Assembly (NCBI GenBank): GCA_943736015.1
Contig: OX031060.1
Location: forward strand, 1,012,001 to 1,076,000
Source of the DNA: Tridacna crocea
Taxonomy: Eukaryota > Mollusca > Bivalvia > Cardiida > Cardiidae
Reading direction: 5' to 3'
Length of the DNA: 64,000 bases
Shown here piece by piece: positions 1 to 27,751 of the stretch (position 1 is the stretch's first letter; each line of letters starts with the position of its first letter). Below the pieces are notes generated by a model, which saw only the letters and a program-made list of their open reading frames with translations, did no database searches and was not told the DNA's origin. A program made the translations under genes and the position numbers.

Positions 1-251
1 CCCTGGATGTTGATGTGAGCTTTTGCAGTGATATAAGTGAAATAATGTTGACAGTGGGCTAAAATGCCATACAAACTGTCAACTCCAAGGGTCATTAAAA
101 CTAGGGATTTTGTGGTAAAGGAAGAACATGATTGACAGTCACTTGTATGAAATGGGGTTTTGGCAAATGAAAAAAATTGAGAGTAAATTTATTTTCTTCA
201 ATATTTCTTCATGAATTATTGCATTCTGAAACACCTGATTCAACTTGATTA

Positions 252-486
252 TTAACCTTTTAACAGAAGACAAAATTTTAGCCTTTATCCAAATTAAAAG
301 CATTTACAGACAACAATTACTGCTATAATGTGGCTCAAATGGTGCAATCTTTCTTTGATAGAGTTGAAAATGTTGTGGGAAAAGGAGAAAATGCTGGTTA
401 CCAGCATTTTCTCCTTTTTCCACAATGTTTTCTAAAGGCTTCTTCAACAGGCATGTTAAATTTTGGCTTTATGCAGTAAAGGGTCA
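252..486 (+). repeat. TTAA-hairpin MITE, type A
   Basis: Full-length but worn copy: TTAACCTTTTA start, palindromic core about 366-432 (left arm GTTGTGG, right arm CCACAATG) and a decayed right end GTAAAGGGTCAA. Confidence 0.8.
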
Positions 487-601
487 ATGACCCTAAAAGG
501 CAGCTTTTGAAATCTGTTAGTTTGGGAGAAAATATTAGTTATCAGCTAGATGCATGTTCTACCTTTTTAGCCACAATAGATTTTTTTGTCTGCAAATTTC
601 T

Positions 602-831
602 TTAACTCATTACCAAATGACAAAATTTTAGGTTTGTCCAAATCAAGAGCATTAGCAGACGACAAATAAAAGTGACAAAAATTTGAAATTAGTTTTGTGA
701 AGGGTAGAAATCATTGTGGGAAAAGGAGAAAATGCTGGTTACCAGCATTTTCTCCTTTTCCCACAATGTTTTCTAAAAGCTTTTTTTCAGTCAGGGTCTT
801 CAAAAGTAGGGATTGTGTGGTAACAGGTTAA
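602..831 (+). repeat. TTAA-hairpin MITE, type A
   Basis: Complete copy, TTAACTCATTACC to GGTAACAGGTTAA, with a hairpin core at about 715-780 whose arms differ only near the base. Confidence 0.88.
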
Positions 832-2057
832 TTTGGATTTGTCTGAAATTAATTTTTTTTTCCCAACTGTTGGGTAAAGGGTAAATGATGTTTTTTTTTC
901 TTTCAAGTCACATGGTTTGACAGTAAAAAAAGGTAGAAAACGGCTTATGCAACGTAATTAATGCATGACATGAACTGATTGCTATCCAAATACAGTTGAC
1001 GCAAATCAGTTAAATAATAAAGGATGGGCGCTTGACTTATCTTTCTCGTATTGCATATCAGGAAAACTCAGTACATCATGCAATGTGGTCTTTAATTCTT
1101 TCCCTCTCAAACACTTATCACTGTGCAATGACCATGTGTTGTCGGCTCAGTATGATCTTGTATTTTAAGAATCAAAGCCTTTTGTGCTTCAAAACTGTAA
1201 CATTGCCAAAAAATGGGCCTGTGAATAGATAGTTGTCACTGAGAAATAATTGAGATACGTATGGAAGCTCCCTATTCAAATTGTCTAATAATGCAGAAAA
1301 AGGAATTGGACACAAAAGTGTCAATTTGTAACAATTTGAAAAAAAAAATAGTTGAGCATTGTTTAGTGTGCCATTTCCGACAATGTTTTCAAAATATGCT
1401 GACATGAAGGAGTATCAACAATTATATCTGTAGATCTACAGCAATAATAAATAAAACAAAGGTTGAACATGCATTGTCATTATTACCCTTTCCTTAGCTT
1501 TCTCATATGACAGTGTAGCTTTCTCACATTATAGTGCTCTTGACACAGTTTCAGCTAGGAGTTCCATATTTTTTCCTGCAGTATTTGAAAACATGGTTAT
1601 GGTCACTGATGAAAACATGGATATGATCAGTCTGTCCTTTTGTCTCAATGCTTTCATGTCATACAGGTAACATTCTTGAATAAACCCGAGTTGATTGTTA
1701 ATTGTCTTTTTAAAAAAAAAAAGACTTATGCTGCTATTTGTGTAAGATATGATACTTAACCACAAAAATATGAATGGGGGAAAAATTATCATCTTTTATT
1801 AATAACCTATAGGTCTTTTTTTTTTGTGGGGGTGGGGGGGAAGGGGGAGGAGCAAGGTGTTATATTTTTCCATACCTATCATAGAAAAGCAATCTCAAAT
1901 TATTATCTGAAAAAAAGTATACATTTTTTTTTGCAATTAATTGCAAATGAATTCATTATTTATAATACAGATTAGGGTAATGAATTTAGCCAGTTTTAGT
2001 AAAATAGTACATATCAACACTAACTCCTTCCCCAGTTGTCATATGGTATTTCTGAAC
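832..2057. other. Intergenic/intronic stretch without recognisable gene
   Basis: AT-rich with long T runs and one G-rich tract (1827-1851). Short open frames here show no domain, splice-site framing or family resemblance. Presumably an upstream catalase intron. Confidence 0.5.
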
Positions 2058-2094
2058 TCTTCACCAAAGGACAAAATTTTCGACTAGTCCATAT

Positions 2095-2750
2095 TTAACT
2101 CATTACCAAAAGATAAAATTTTAGGTTTGTCGAAATCGAAAGCATTTGCAGATGACCAAATAAAAGTGACTGAAAATTTGGAATTTGTGTGAAGGGAAGA
2201 AAACGTGGGAAAAGAAGAAAATGCTGGTTACCAGCATTTTCTCCTTTTCCCACAATGTTTTCAAATGTTTCCTAACTAAGGGTTCTTAAAAGTTGGGATG
2301 GTGTGGTAAAGAGTTAACTCATTACCAAACGACAAAATTTTAGAGTGGTCCAAATTGAAAGCATTTGCAGACGACAAAATAAAATTGAAAAACAATTTGA
2401 AATTTGTTTTGTAAAGGATAGAAAACATTGTGGGAAAAGGAGAAAATGCTGGTTATCAGCATTTTCTCCTTTTCTCACAATGTTTTCAAATGTTCCCCAA
2501 CTTAAAGGGCTGTGAAAATTTGGGATGGTGTGGTGAAGAGTTAAAGGATTTGTAGATGATAAATGAGAAATTCTCATATTGTGCTATTTTTCTTTGGTAC
2601 TTATCATTTCTTTCGTCTGATAAAGAATGAAAACAGTGTGGGAAAAGGAGAAAATCCTGGTTATCAGCATATTCTTCTTTTCTCATAATTGTTTCAAAAC
2701 CATGTTTTGTCAGGGTTGTTAAAACTCAGGATTGTGTGGCAAAGGATTAA
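2095..2750 (+). repeat. Head-to-tail chain of three type A MITEs sharing TTAA
   Basis: Copies 2095-2317, 2314-2544 and 2541-2750 each end in the TTAA that starts the next. The first two have near-perfect hairpins, and the third is worn and lacks part of its left flank. A fragment of a fourth left end precedes them (2058-2094). Confidence 0.85.
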
Positions 2751-2933
2751 ATCTCTGGTCAGAATGCAAGTGTAATGTGCGACAGCTTTGTCAGCCATCT
2801 AAGCATATAAAAATGCATGTTGCATAGCTGCAATGGAGAGACATGCACCAAATCACAACCCGTCAAGGCTAGTTCAATAGCAACGCATGTTTTATTACCT
2901 TTTACGATACAATCCCAAGTTCTACCAATTCAA

Positions 2934-3200
2934 GCCCGCCCGGGTGGCTTAGTGGTGAGCGTGTCGGACTCATGATCTGGTGGTTGTGAGTTCGATACTC
3001 GTTTGAGGCGAACTTTCTTTCCGGCGTATTTTTGCCTCTCACCTCTGCTGAAGCATGTGAGAAAAGTAGTTTGTGGCTTTGGAAAGAAAATTGTGTTAGT
3101 ACCGGTGTAAGAAAGCCAGGAAACACATGTGCGTCACCGACCCCCATGATATGACCTTAGCTGTTAAAGTGGCGTTAAATCTCAATACAACCAACAAAAT
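2934..3200 (+). repeat. tRNA-derived SINE with 11-bp target duplication
   Basis: The tRNA-like head has a box A-like GTGGCTTAGTGGTGAG and box B-like GGTTGTGAGTTCGATAC. The tail contains GTTAAATCTCAATACAACC. Flanked by TACCAATTCAA (2923-2933) and TACCAATCCAA (3201-3211). Three more copies at 38905, 44525 and 54990 are in the opposite orientation. Confidence 0.88.
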
Positions 3201-3312
3201 TACCAATCCAAAGGAAGAAGCTTGTTGAAAATGGGAGAAAATGATGGTAACCAGAATTTTATGCCTTTCCAGCAATGTTTCTTTACTCTATTATAGAAAA
3301 TTCATTTGATGA

Positions 3313-3540
3313 TTAACCCTTTCCCAAACAATCCCCGGTTTTTACAACCCTGAAATAGAAGCCTTTAGAAAACATTGTGGGAAAAGGAGAAAATGCTGGT
3401 AACCAGCATTTTCTCCTTTTCCCACAATGTTTTCTACCCTACTGGAAACAAATTTCAGTTTTTGAGTTTCAATGATTTTGTCGTCTGCAATTGCTTTCAA
3501 TTTGGAGCAGTCTAAAATTTGTCGTTTGGTAAAGGGTTAA
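3313..3540 (-). repeat. TTAA-hairpin MITE, type A
   Basis: Complete. The core at 3368-3434 is a perfect palindrome with centre base A (GGTAACC). Confidence 0.9.
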
Positions 3541-3656
3541 GAGTTAATTTGTTGTCTTCACATACTTGTCATCTGGACTGGTCTAAAAGTTTCCTATTTA
3601 GTCAATTCAGACTACTTTACCACACAAGAAAGTTTTTGACTGGTCCAAATTCAAAA

Positions 3657-4045
3657 CATAAACTCTTTACCATCCCGACTTTAAACGACCCTGAGATAGG
3701 AGCCTGTTGAAAACATTGTGGGAAAGGGAGAAAATGCTGGTAACCAGCATTTTCTCCTTTTCCCACAATGTTTTCTACACTCCCAAAATCAAAAATCAGT
3801 TTTTGATTCACATTTATTTTGTTGTATGCAAATGCTGTCAATTTGGAGTAGTCCAAAATTTTGTTGTTAGGTAAAGAGTTAAATGTGTCTGAAAATTGCA
3901 ACTTTTGTTTGGGAAGGGTAGAAAACATTGTGGGAAAAGGAGAAAATGCTGGTTACCAGCATTTTCTCCATTTCCCACAATGTTTTCAAAGGGCTTCATT
4001 TTTCTCAGGGTCGTTAAAAGTTGGGATTGTGTGGTAAAGGGCTAA
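3657..4045. repeat. Two type A MITEs, opposite orientation
   Basis: 3657-3882 (-) is nearly complete, preceded by a scrap of another left end (3611-3656). 3883-4045 (+) lacks most of its left flank and starts directly behind the first one's TTAA. Confidence 0.82.
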
Positions 4046-4326
4046 GGTACAAGAGTCACACCTGATCTAAACATTTTGAAAAGGTGCAAAGTTTAAAATT
4101 GTCAAAGAAAACCATTATGAAATTTGTCTGAGCCAGTTTATTGATTTTTAATAAAACTTCAGTATTTTTGCATTCTATATCCTGTTTGGCATTTGAAATG
4201 TTGAAATGCCTCACTCTGTGAATTCTAATGTTATAATCCCATGGTTAACTTCTGAAAACATTGTGGGCAGAGGAACTGTTGACTGTTTTTTACAAGCAAA
4301 TGCACCATCTTGCAGTTTTGACATTA

Positions 4327-4728
4327 TTAACTCTTTACCAAACAACATCTTTTGGACGGGACAAAATTCAAAGCATCTGCAGAAAACATTAAATTAAATT
4401 GTGGTAATTTTTTGTTATTCCTGACTTTAATAGGGTAGAAAAGTTTGTGGCAAAAGGAGGAAGGCTGGTTACTAGTATACTAGTATTTTCATTCTTTTCT
4501 CATCTTGATGTTTTCATTAACCCTTTTTACGACCCCGAGATTGAAGCCTCTTGAAAACATTGTGGGAAAAGGAGAAAATGCTGGTTACCAGCATTTTCTC
4601 CTTTTCCCACAATGTTTTCAACTCTGCTGCTGGAAACAAATTTCAATTTTTGAGTTGTGTTAATTTTGTCATCTGCAAATGCTTTCAATTTGGACCAGTC
4701 TAAAATTTTGCCATTCGGTAAAGAGTTA
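4327..4728. repeat. Two abutting type A MITEs
   Basis: 4327-4520 (+) is degenerate, its hairpin apex replaced by TACTAGTATACTAGTA. 4517-4728 (-) shares the TTAA, lacks part of its left flank and has a perfect core at 4553-4619. Confidence 0.8.
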
Positions 4729-4764
4729 AAGGATTTCCTGGTAAAGAGGACAAATCAGACTTTT

Positions 4765-4769
4765 TGTGT

Positions 4770-4802
<33 letters not shown>

Positions 4803-4846
4803 TGGGGGATGGGGGGATTGGGGGATGGGGGAGGGAATAGGGGGTC
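4765..4846 (+). repeat. (TG)n followed by poly-G and GGGGGAT repeats
   Basis: About ten TG units run into an uninterrupted G tract of about 17, then a series of GGGG-GAT blocks. Strong G-quadruplex potential. Confidence 0.9.
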
Positions 4847-4860
4847 TTTACACTTTATGA

Positions 4861-5545
4861 CCTGTAGATGTGGGTCCATTTTTTAAATCAGACTTTGAAG
4901 GGCTCTCAAAATTTTTAACGGGCTCTTAAACTTTTCTCAAAAATTGAAACTTTATATCTTTCAAGTAGAAGTGATCAATTTAACATGCACTTTTGAATAT
5001 TCACAGTTCGGTTTTTTTTTTCAAATTTCATCATGGATTGTTAAATTTGCACCCTTCTCAATTCAGACAACTTTGAAAAATAGTGAGTATAGGGACTTAA
5101 AGAGAAAAGCTGTCACTTTGTGTGTCAGCAAAAGAAAGAATTGCTAAAAATATTTTTTTACTACATTTTCGAAACTTTTGAAAACAGAATTTACCTTTCC
5201 ATCCTTTTAGTTTCACGTCATTGTTGTTTCTCGGATTGAAAATCTGAAAATAGCTCTCTTGGTAATACAGTTAACGTTTTTTACACTTTGAAGTAAATGA
5301 CACAGCTACATTTCTATATTTCTCATGGGCTTTAACACAATTTGAATATTATTCTATAATTTAGTTCTAAATGATGGTAAACCAAGATAAAATATTTAAG
5401 GAATATGACTGTGTAGAAAAAAAGGAAAGTGCATTAAAATGGTCAGGCCCCTAACTTCTTGGGTGTATTTCGTCATGCAGGAAAAAATTTGGCAAAATCA
5501 GGTATTGCTTATTCCAAGCATTTTTTCCCTGTAGCTTTAAGATCT
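4861..5545. other. AT-rich stretch, nothing recognised
   Basis: No repeat of the main families and no coding signature. The open frame at 4944-5147 has no recognisable domain. Confidence 0.45.
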
Positions 5546-5774
5546 TTATTCCTTTACTTCATAGATACTCATTTCTACGCATTTCTTATAGGAGCCTATG
5601 GAAAACATTGCGGCAAAAGGTGAAATTGCTCGTCACGAGCAATTTCACCTTTTGTCACAATGTTTTCTATGCTATCAAAAGGTGTCATATACAAATAAGA
5701 AATGGCTTCATCCATGCTATTATTTAGGGTCAATTACAGATACCATAGAAATGCCTTATGGGATAAAGAGTTAA
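5546..5774 (-). repeat. TTAA-hairpin MITE, type C
   Basis: The type C stem is CAAAAGGTGAAATTGCTCG with matching right arm, and the flanks are those of the CCATAGATACTCATT / GAAATGCCTTATGG family. Two stem positions are mismatched (GCGGC against GTCAC). Confidence 0.85.
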
Positions 5775-5809
5775 GCCACAACTTTTGAGAACCTGTAGGA
5801 AGAAAGCTT

Positions 5810-5948
5810 TTAACCCTTTACCCCATAGGGCATTTCTGTGGTATCTCTAATTGACCCTAAATAACAGCAAGGATGAAGCCATTTCTTATGTGTACAAAGG
5901 CTCCTACAAGCAATGCATACAAATGAGTATCTATGGAGTAAAGGGTTA
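5810..5948 (+). repeat. Type C MITE lacking its hairpin
   Basis: Both TTAA ends and both flanks are present, but the sequence jumps from TTATGTGTA directly to AAAGGCTCC. Compared with 48791-49015 the whole palindrome and a little flank are missing. Confidence 0.85.
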
Positions 5949-6125
5949 AAAACATAATGAGAAAAGGAGAAAAAACTGGTAACCAACATTTTCTCCTTTT
6001 ACCATGATGTTTTCAATCCTATGAGGGACATTTTTAATATTTTGAGGTGTGTTTAATTTGTTGCCAAAAAGCATTCTCATCATTCTTTGACAAGGATGAA
6101 ATTTTGTTATGTGGCAGAGGGTTAA
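5949..6125 (-). repeat. TTAA-hairpin MITE, type A, left flank missing
   Basis: Starts at the TTAA of the preceding type C copy. Worn hairpin (GAGAAAAAACTGGTAACCAAC) and a normal right end GGCAGAGGGTTAA. Confidence 0.7.
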
Positions 6126-6890
6126 ATATATTAATGTATTCAAAGTAAAATCAGTATGGTCAATTATAATGATATGTGAAAGCTAAAATACTTTTTGATC
6201 TAGCTTTCCCTCTGGGAGAGGGGAAAAAGAGCTGTTTTCAGTTATACTGTTTGGACAGATCTACCTTTTTGCGTCACAATTTTTAAGATCTGCATTTTAA
6301 GTGAGAAGTGATCCGTGTTCACAGTAAAATGATATCCCGGATATATTATTTAGGGTGCCCTGGGTAATGAGTAAACATCCTGATTTTTATCAGTTTTTCG
6401 TATTCAGTGGGTGAAAATATGGTTTTCCTAAAATAGATGCTTTTAAATGTATTAAAACATTTGATTTTTCTCCTTTTTATGGATACTCTTTCCTTCATAA
6501 ATTTCAGAGGAGAGGATGGGCCGTTTTTGAACTTACACTTGTGTGGAAGGGGGTCTGGAGGGAAAGGGGGCATTTTTTCAACTTATGTGGAAGGCCAAGC
6601 CTGGAGGGTGGTTGGGGGACAAAGCCCCCATGGGAAGAAAACACATTTAAGCTGTCTTGAACTTCAAAAATGTGGTTTGCGGGCACATAATTAAATTTTC
6701 ATGAAGTATTGAAAAATTAATTGAATGGTATTTACATGGCTTTCAACATGTACTACATATAGTTCTACTGGAAAAAGCTCATATACTTATGTTTAGTTCT
6801 CGGTTTTTACCAATTCAGCTTTTTAGGTAGAGTTTGAATTTTGGATTTCCAGGTAAAGAGTCATAACCATGGGGTAACCAGGGCTCTCAA
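6126..6890. other. No gene; one G-rich block
   Basis: 6530-6640 contains GGAAGGGGGTCTGGAGGG and related purine-rich sequence of unknown origin. The end of a worn MITE right flank lies near 6830-6862. Confidence 0.4.
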
Positions 6891-7124
6891 TTAACTTTAC
6901 CAAAAGACAGAATTTTAGACTAGTCCAAAGTAAAAGGAAATAGCAGATGACAAAACAAAAGTGACTGAAAATTTGAAATTGGTTTTGAAAAGGGTAGAAA
7001 CATTGTAATTTGTTGGAAAAGGAGAAAATGCTGGTTACCAGTATTTTCTCCTCTTCCCACAATATTTTCAGAAGTCTTTTAATTCAAGATTGTTAAAACT
7101 TGTGATTGTGTGGTAAAGAGTTAA
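6891..7124 (+). repeat. TTAA-hairpin MITE, type A
   Basis: Complete ends; the left arm of the core contains an 8-base insertion (AATTTGTT). Confidence 0.82.
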
Positions 7125-7156
7125 GACATTTGAAACGCTCAAAATTACAAAATAAA

Positions 7157-7492
7157 TTAACTCTTTACCGGACAACAAAACTTTAGATTAATCCAAGATG
7201 AAAACATTTAAAGGCAAAAATGCCTATTTGGTGCAAATAATGGGATTTGTATCAGAAAAAATAGAAAACAGTACTGGAAAAGGAGAAAATTGTGGTTACC
7301 TTGCAATGTTTTCAAGAGTGTGTCTTAGTTGAGGGTTTTATAGCTTAATTACTTTTAACCCGTCACCACACAATCAATCTTTTCTACCCTGCTGGAAACA
7401 TTTTCCAATTTTTGCATTACACATATTTTTTCGTCTGCAAGTGCTTTCAATTTGGACCTGGGTAAAATTTTGTGGTTTGGTAAAGAGATAAT
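7157..7492. repeat. Two decayed type A MITEs, one without hairpin
   Basis: 7157-7358 (+) has lost most of the right arm. 7355-7492 (-) keeps both termini, but jumps from CACACAATCAATC to TTTTCTACCC, omitting the inner left flank and the whole palindrome up to its last bases. Confidence 0.7.
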
Positions 7493-7499
7493 CAATCAT

Positions 7500-24943
<17,444 letters not shown>

Positions 24944-25189
24944 TACATTGTGTGTAACCAGACAAACTGTAATCATTTTTCATCTTCGTGCAACTGTGTG
25001 CTTATTTCTCTGTGGAGTAATTTTTCATTTTACCAAACACTTTACACAGAAATGTGACTTTGCTACTGGATTTTTGTTGTTACTCTCATAGAGCGCCATA
25101 TACATTGAGTTTTAGAAATAAGATCCAAGTATATAAAATGGCAGTTTCAATGTCATTTTTGTCCAGAATGTGTCAGAAAAGCTAACAGA

Positions 25190-25240
25190 AAAGATCAAAG
25201 ATCAGGCTGCATGTTTGGTGCAGACTGATTTTGATCTTCA
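25190..25240. repeat. Palindrome, AAGATCAGGCTGCA family
   Basis: AAGATCAGGCTGCA faces TGCAGACTGATTTTGATC. Confidence 0.65.
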
Positions 25241-25276
25241 TTAGCCTCAAAGGTAACTTAAGTTGTAAAACACACT

Positions 25277-25731
25277 TTAACTCTTTACAAAACGACAAAA
25301 TTTTAGACTGGTCCAATTTGAAAACACTTGCAGAAGACAAAATAAACATATCTGAAAACTGCAGTTTATTTCCAGCAGGGTAGCAAACATTGTGGAAAAA
25401 GGAGAAAATGCTGGTTTTCAGTATTTTTTCCTTTTCCTACAATGTTTTCAAAAGGCTACCTCCTCAGGGTTGTTAAAACTTGGGATTGCGTGGTAAAGAG
25501 TTAACCCTTTACCAAAACTATGCTGACTTTCAGCAACTCATTCAAAAAGGAATTTTGAACACATTGTGTTAAAATATGAAAATGATGGTAATAATCATTT
25601 TCTTTTTTCTACAATGTTTTCTATGGCAGAAAAGGTACATCCCACCTAAAGAGGAATATTTATTGTCTAAAAATGCTGCTAATTTGAACCAGTCAAAAAT
25701 TCTGGGTTTTTTTGTGTATGTATAAAGGGCC
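25277..25731. repeat. Two type A MITEs sharing TTAA, head to head
   Basis: 25277-25504 (+) complete; 25501-25731 (-) degraded. Confidence 0.8.
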
Positions 25732-25875
25732 TAGTGGATAAAAGCAAGGTGTACATAACATATTTTTTGTTATTGATAGATAATAAGAAAAATAAAAGAA
25801 AATCCTTTGAAAGTTACTGTAAGATTTGTTTTTGATGGACACAATACATTGACCCTTTGCCACACAATCTCAAAC

Positions 25876-26252
25876 TTAATTCTTCACCAAACAACAAAAT
25901 TTTAGACTGGTCCAAATTGAAAGCCTTTGCAGATGGCAAAATGAATGTGATGAAAGAATTGAAATTTGTTTAAGGACGGGTTAGGGTTCTTCTTTTCCCA
26001 TTGTTTTCAAAAGGCTTCTTTCTCAGGGATGTTAAAAGTTGGGGTTGTGTGGTTAAGCTACCTTCAGGAAGATAGGTTTCTGAAAACATTGTTTGCCGAG
26101 GAAAAAATGCTGATAACCAGCATTTTTTCCTTTTTCCACATTTTTCTTTACCCTTTCAAAGACAGCAATCAACTTATAAGCTACAGTGAATTTTTTGTCT
26201 GCAATTGCTTTAAATTTTGTTTCGTGTAAAATGGTATTTGCGGTAAAGAGTA
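25876..26252. repeat. Two adjoining MITEs, one with mirrored stem change
   Basis: 25876-26058 (+) lost the left arm and apex. 26053-26252 (-) has AGGAAAAAATGCTG against CAGCATTTTTTCCT, a G-to-A/C-to-T pair at matching stem positions. Confidence 0.75.
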
Positions 26253-27381
26253 AAAACTTATTCCTACATTGTACATTCCATCATGCTGAAACGGTTATTC
26301 CTCAAAACATCATTACATTAAAAAAAGGAAAAACAAAACTCGCTTTGGTAGATGTTACTTAGTGCATATTCTTTAAGAGATTTGTGTATCTGTAGAGCCA
26401 TAGCAAGTCAATCATGATCAACACCATCTTCACAGGCCAAGCGTTATGATCCACTTCGCTACTCTACCCTTGGCAGATTGAGCTTGATTTCGACAATCAC
26501 CCGATACGCATTTTCACTGGTTGCAGCTAGCTCTAGCGTCATCAAATCAAATCCCTCATAACATTTCATCTTTGAAATAAATAGAACAGAGTCGCTATAA
26601 AAATAGAAGGTAAACATGAATACCTCCGTGGATGTGGGCAGGATCTGTAATGATTTATTACTGAAGAAAACATAGACGAACAATATTTTACATAAAGTTT
26701 TAATGTGACCAATCAATTATCAGATGTTTTAGGCTATATCTCAGCACCTGAGCATGGAATGTTAAAGTATGTTTATGGTTATTGCTTCATGTTGAATTAT
26801 TGTATTTGTAAGGGGTCTGTAAAACGACATTTTATTGGCTATAAGAAATATGATGTAAAGGGAGATAATAAGCTGCATTCAACAGGGGGCGGGTCGCAGG
26901 AATCTTGATCTCAATCTGCCAACCTAAGATCCACGTAGTGATCGTAACCTTGGCTCGCGAAGATGGGTCAACACATGCCCCTGAAAAAAAACTGCAATAA
27001 CAACTTTGAAAATATTATTATTCAAACAAATGAGGTCTAAATTCATGAATACACATTGAAATATAAAGCTAGATGAAGACTGCCCGTCATGGTGTCTTTA
27101 AAAGTGTTCCATCTCTTCCAGAAAGAAAACAAAAAATCAGCAGGGCATACTGCTTTAAATTGTCTCCATAATTAGCATTATGTGTGTGTATTTAAGTTTT
27201 GGACAAAATTATTATTAGAATAATAACTGTAAAATTTAGTGTTCAGGAGTTTGTTGTTCTTTCAAACAAATTTTTATTTGATTTGTTGGGCTGTGGAGAC
27301 AACTTCCTCTCTTGAAAGTCCTAAGAGATGAAGAGGGCGTTTTGAAAGTAGGGTAACACAAATATCACATGGCTTTAAATT
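26253..27381. other. Intergenic, no supported gene
   Basis: A minus-strand open frame at 26459-26716 ends KMKCYEGFDLMTLELAATSE and has gene-like codon choice near its end, but no family match or splice framing that I recognise. Confidence 0.4.
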
Positions 27382-27537
27382 TTAATCCATTACCACACAA
27401 TCCCTAATTTTGACGATCCTGAGAAAGAAGCCTTTAGAAAACATTGTGGGTAAAGGAGAAAATGCTGGTAACCAGCATTTTCTCCTTTTCCCACAATGTT
27501 TTCTACCATTCACAAAACAAATTTCAAATTTTCAACA
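27382..27537 (-). repeat. Type A MITE, right flank lost
   Basis: TTAATCCATTACCACACAATC start and near-perfect core; family sequence stops after TTTTCAACACTTT. Confidence 0.82.
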
Positions 27538-27751
27538 CTTTAATTAGCCAGCAGAGCGATTCAGGGCCATGTGCTATTACATTTCTCAGCCTTCAGCGAG
27601 TAGCTTGCAATCTCTCTTGATAAAGGAGAAGATTCAACAGATTTTGTGGTGGGGTAGTATAAGTGCCATTTTCACTTCAGAACTGATTAATTATCACGAG
27701 GTAAGATATCCATATACACTGTTATAATATACTGATCATGTCGCCAAAGTA

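Noticed and set aside
366..432. CRISPR-like array from many identical palindromic repeats
   Set aside because: Spacing is irregular, copies lie in both orientations with family-specific flanks and TTAA ends, and the genes are eukaryotic. These are dispersed elements, not a CRISPR array.
366..432. Intrinsic transcription terminators
   Set aside because: The hairpins are not followed by consistent T tracts, and the genome is animal with spliced genes.
2934..3010. Functional tRNA gene
   Set aside because: Box A and B-like motifs are present, but no cloverleaf with sound acceptor stem. The unit continues into a SINE body and is repeated with target duplications.
4944..5147. 67-codon open frame
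   Set aside because: AT-rich chance frame without motif or splice support.
6437..6694. Open frame with Gly-rich peptide, possible gene
   Set aside because: No family resemblance, no splice framing, and a G-rich, repeat-like composition.
26459..26716. Minus-strand open frame ending LELAATSENAYRVIVEI
   Set aside because: Codon choice looks plausible, but there is no recognisable domain, start context or neighbouring exon. Kept only as a note in the regional entry.
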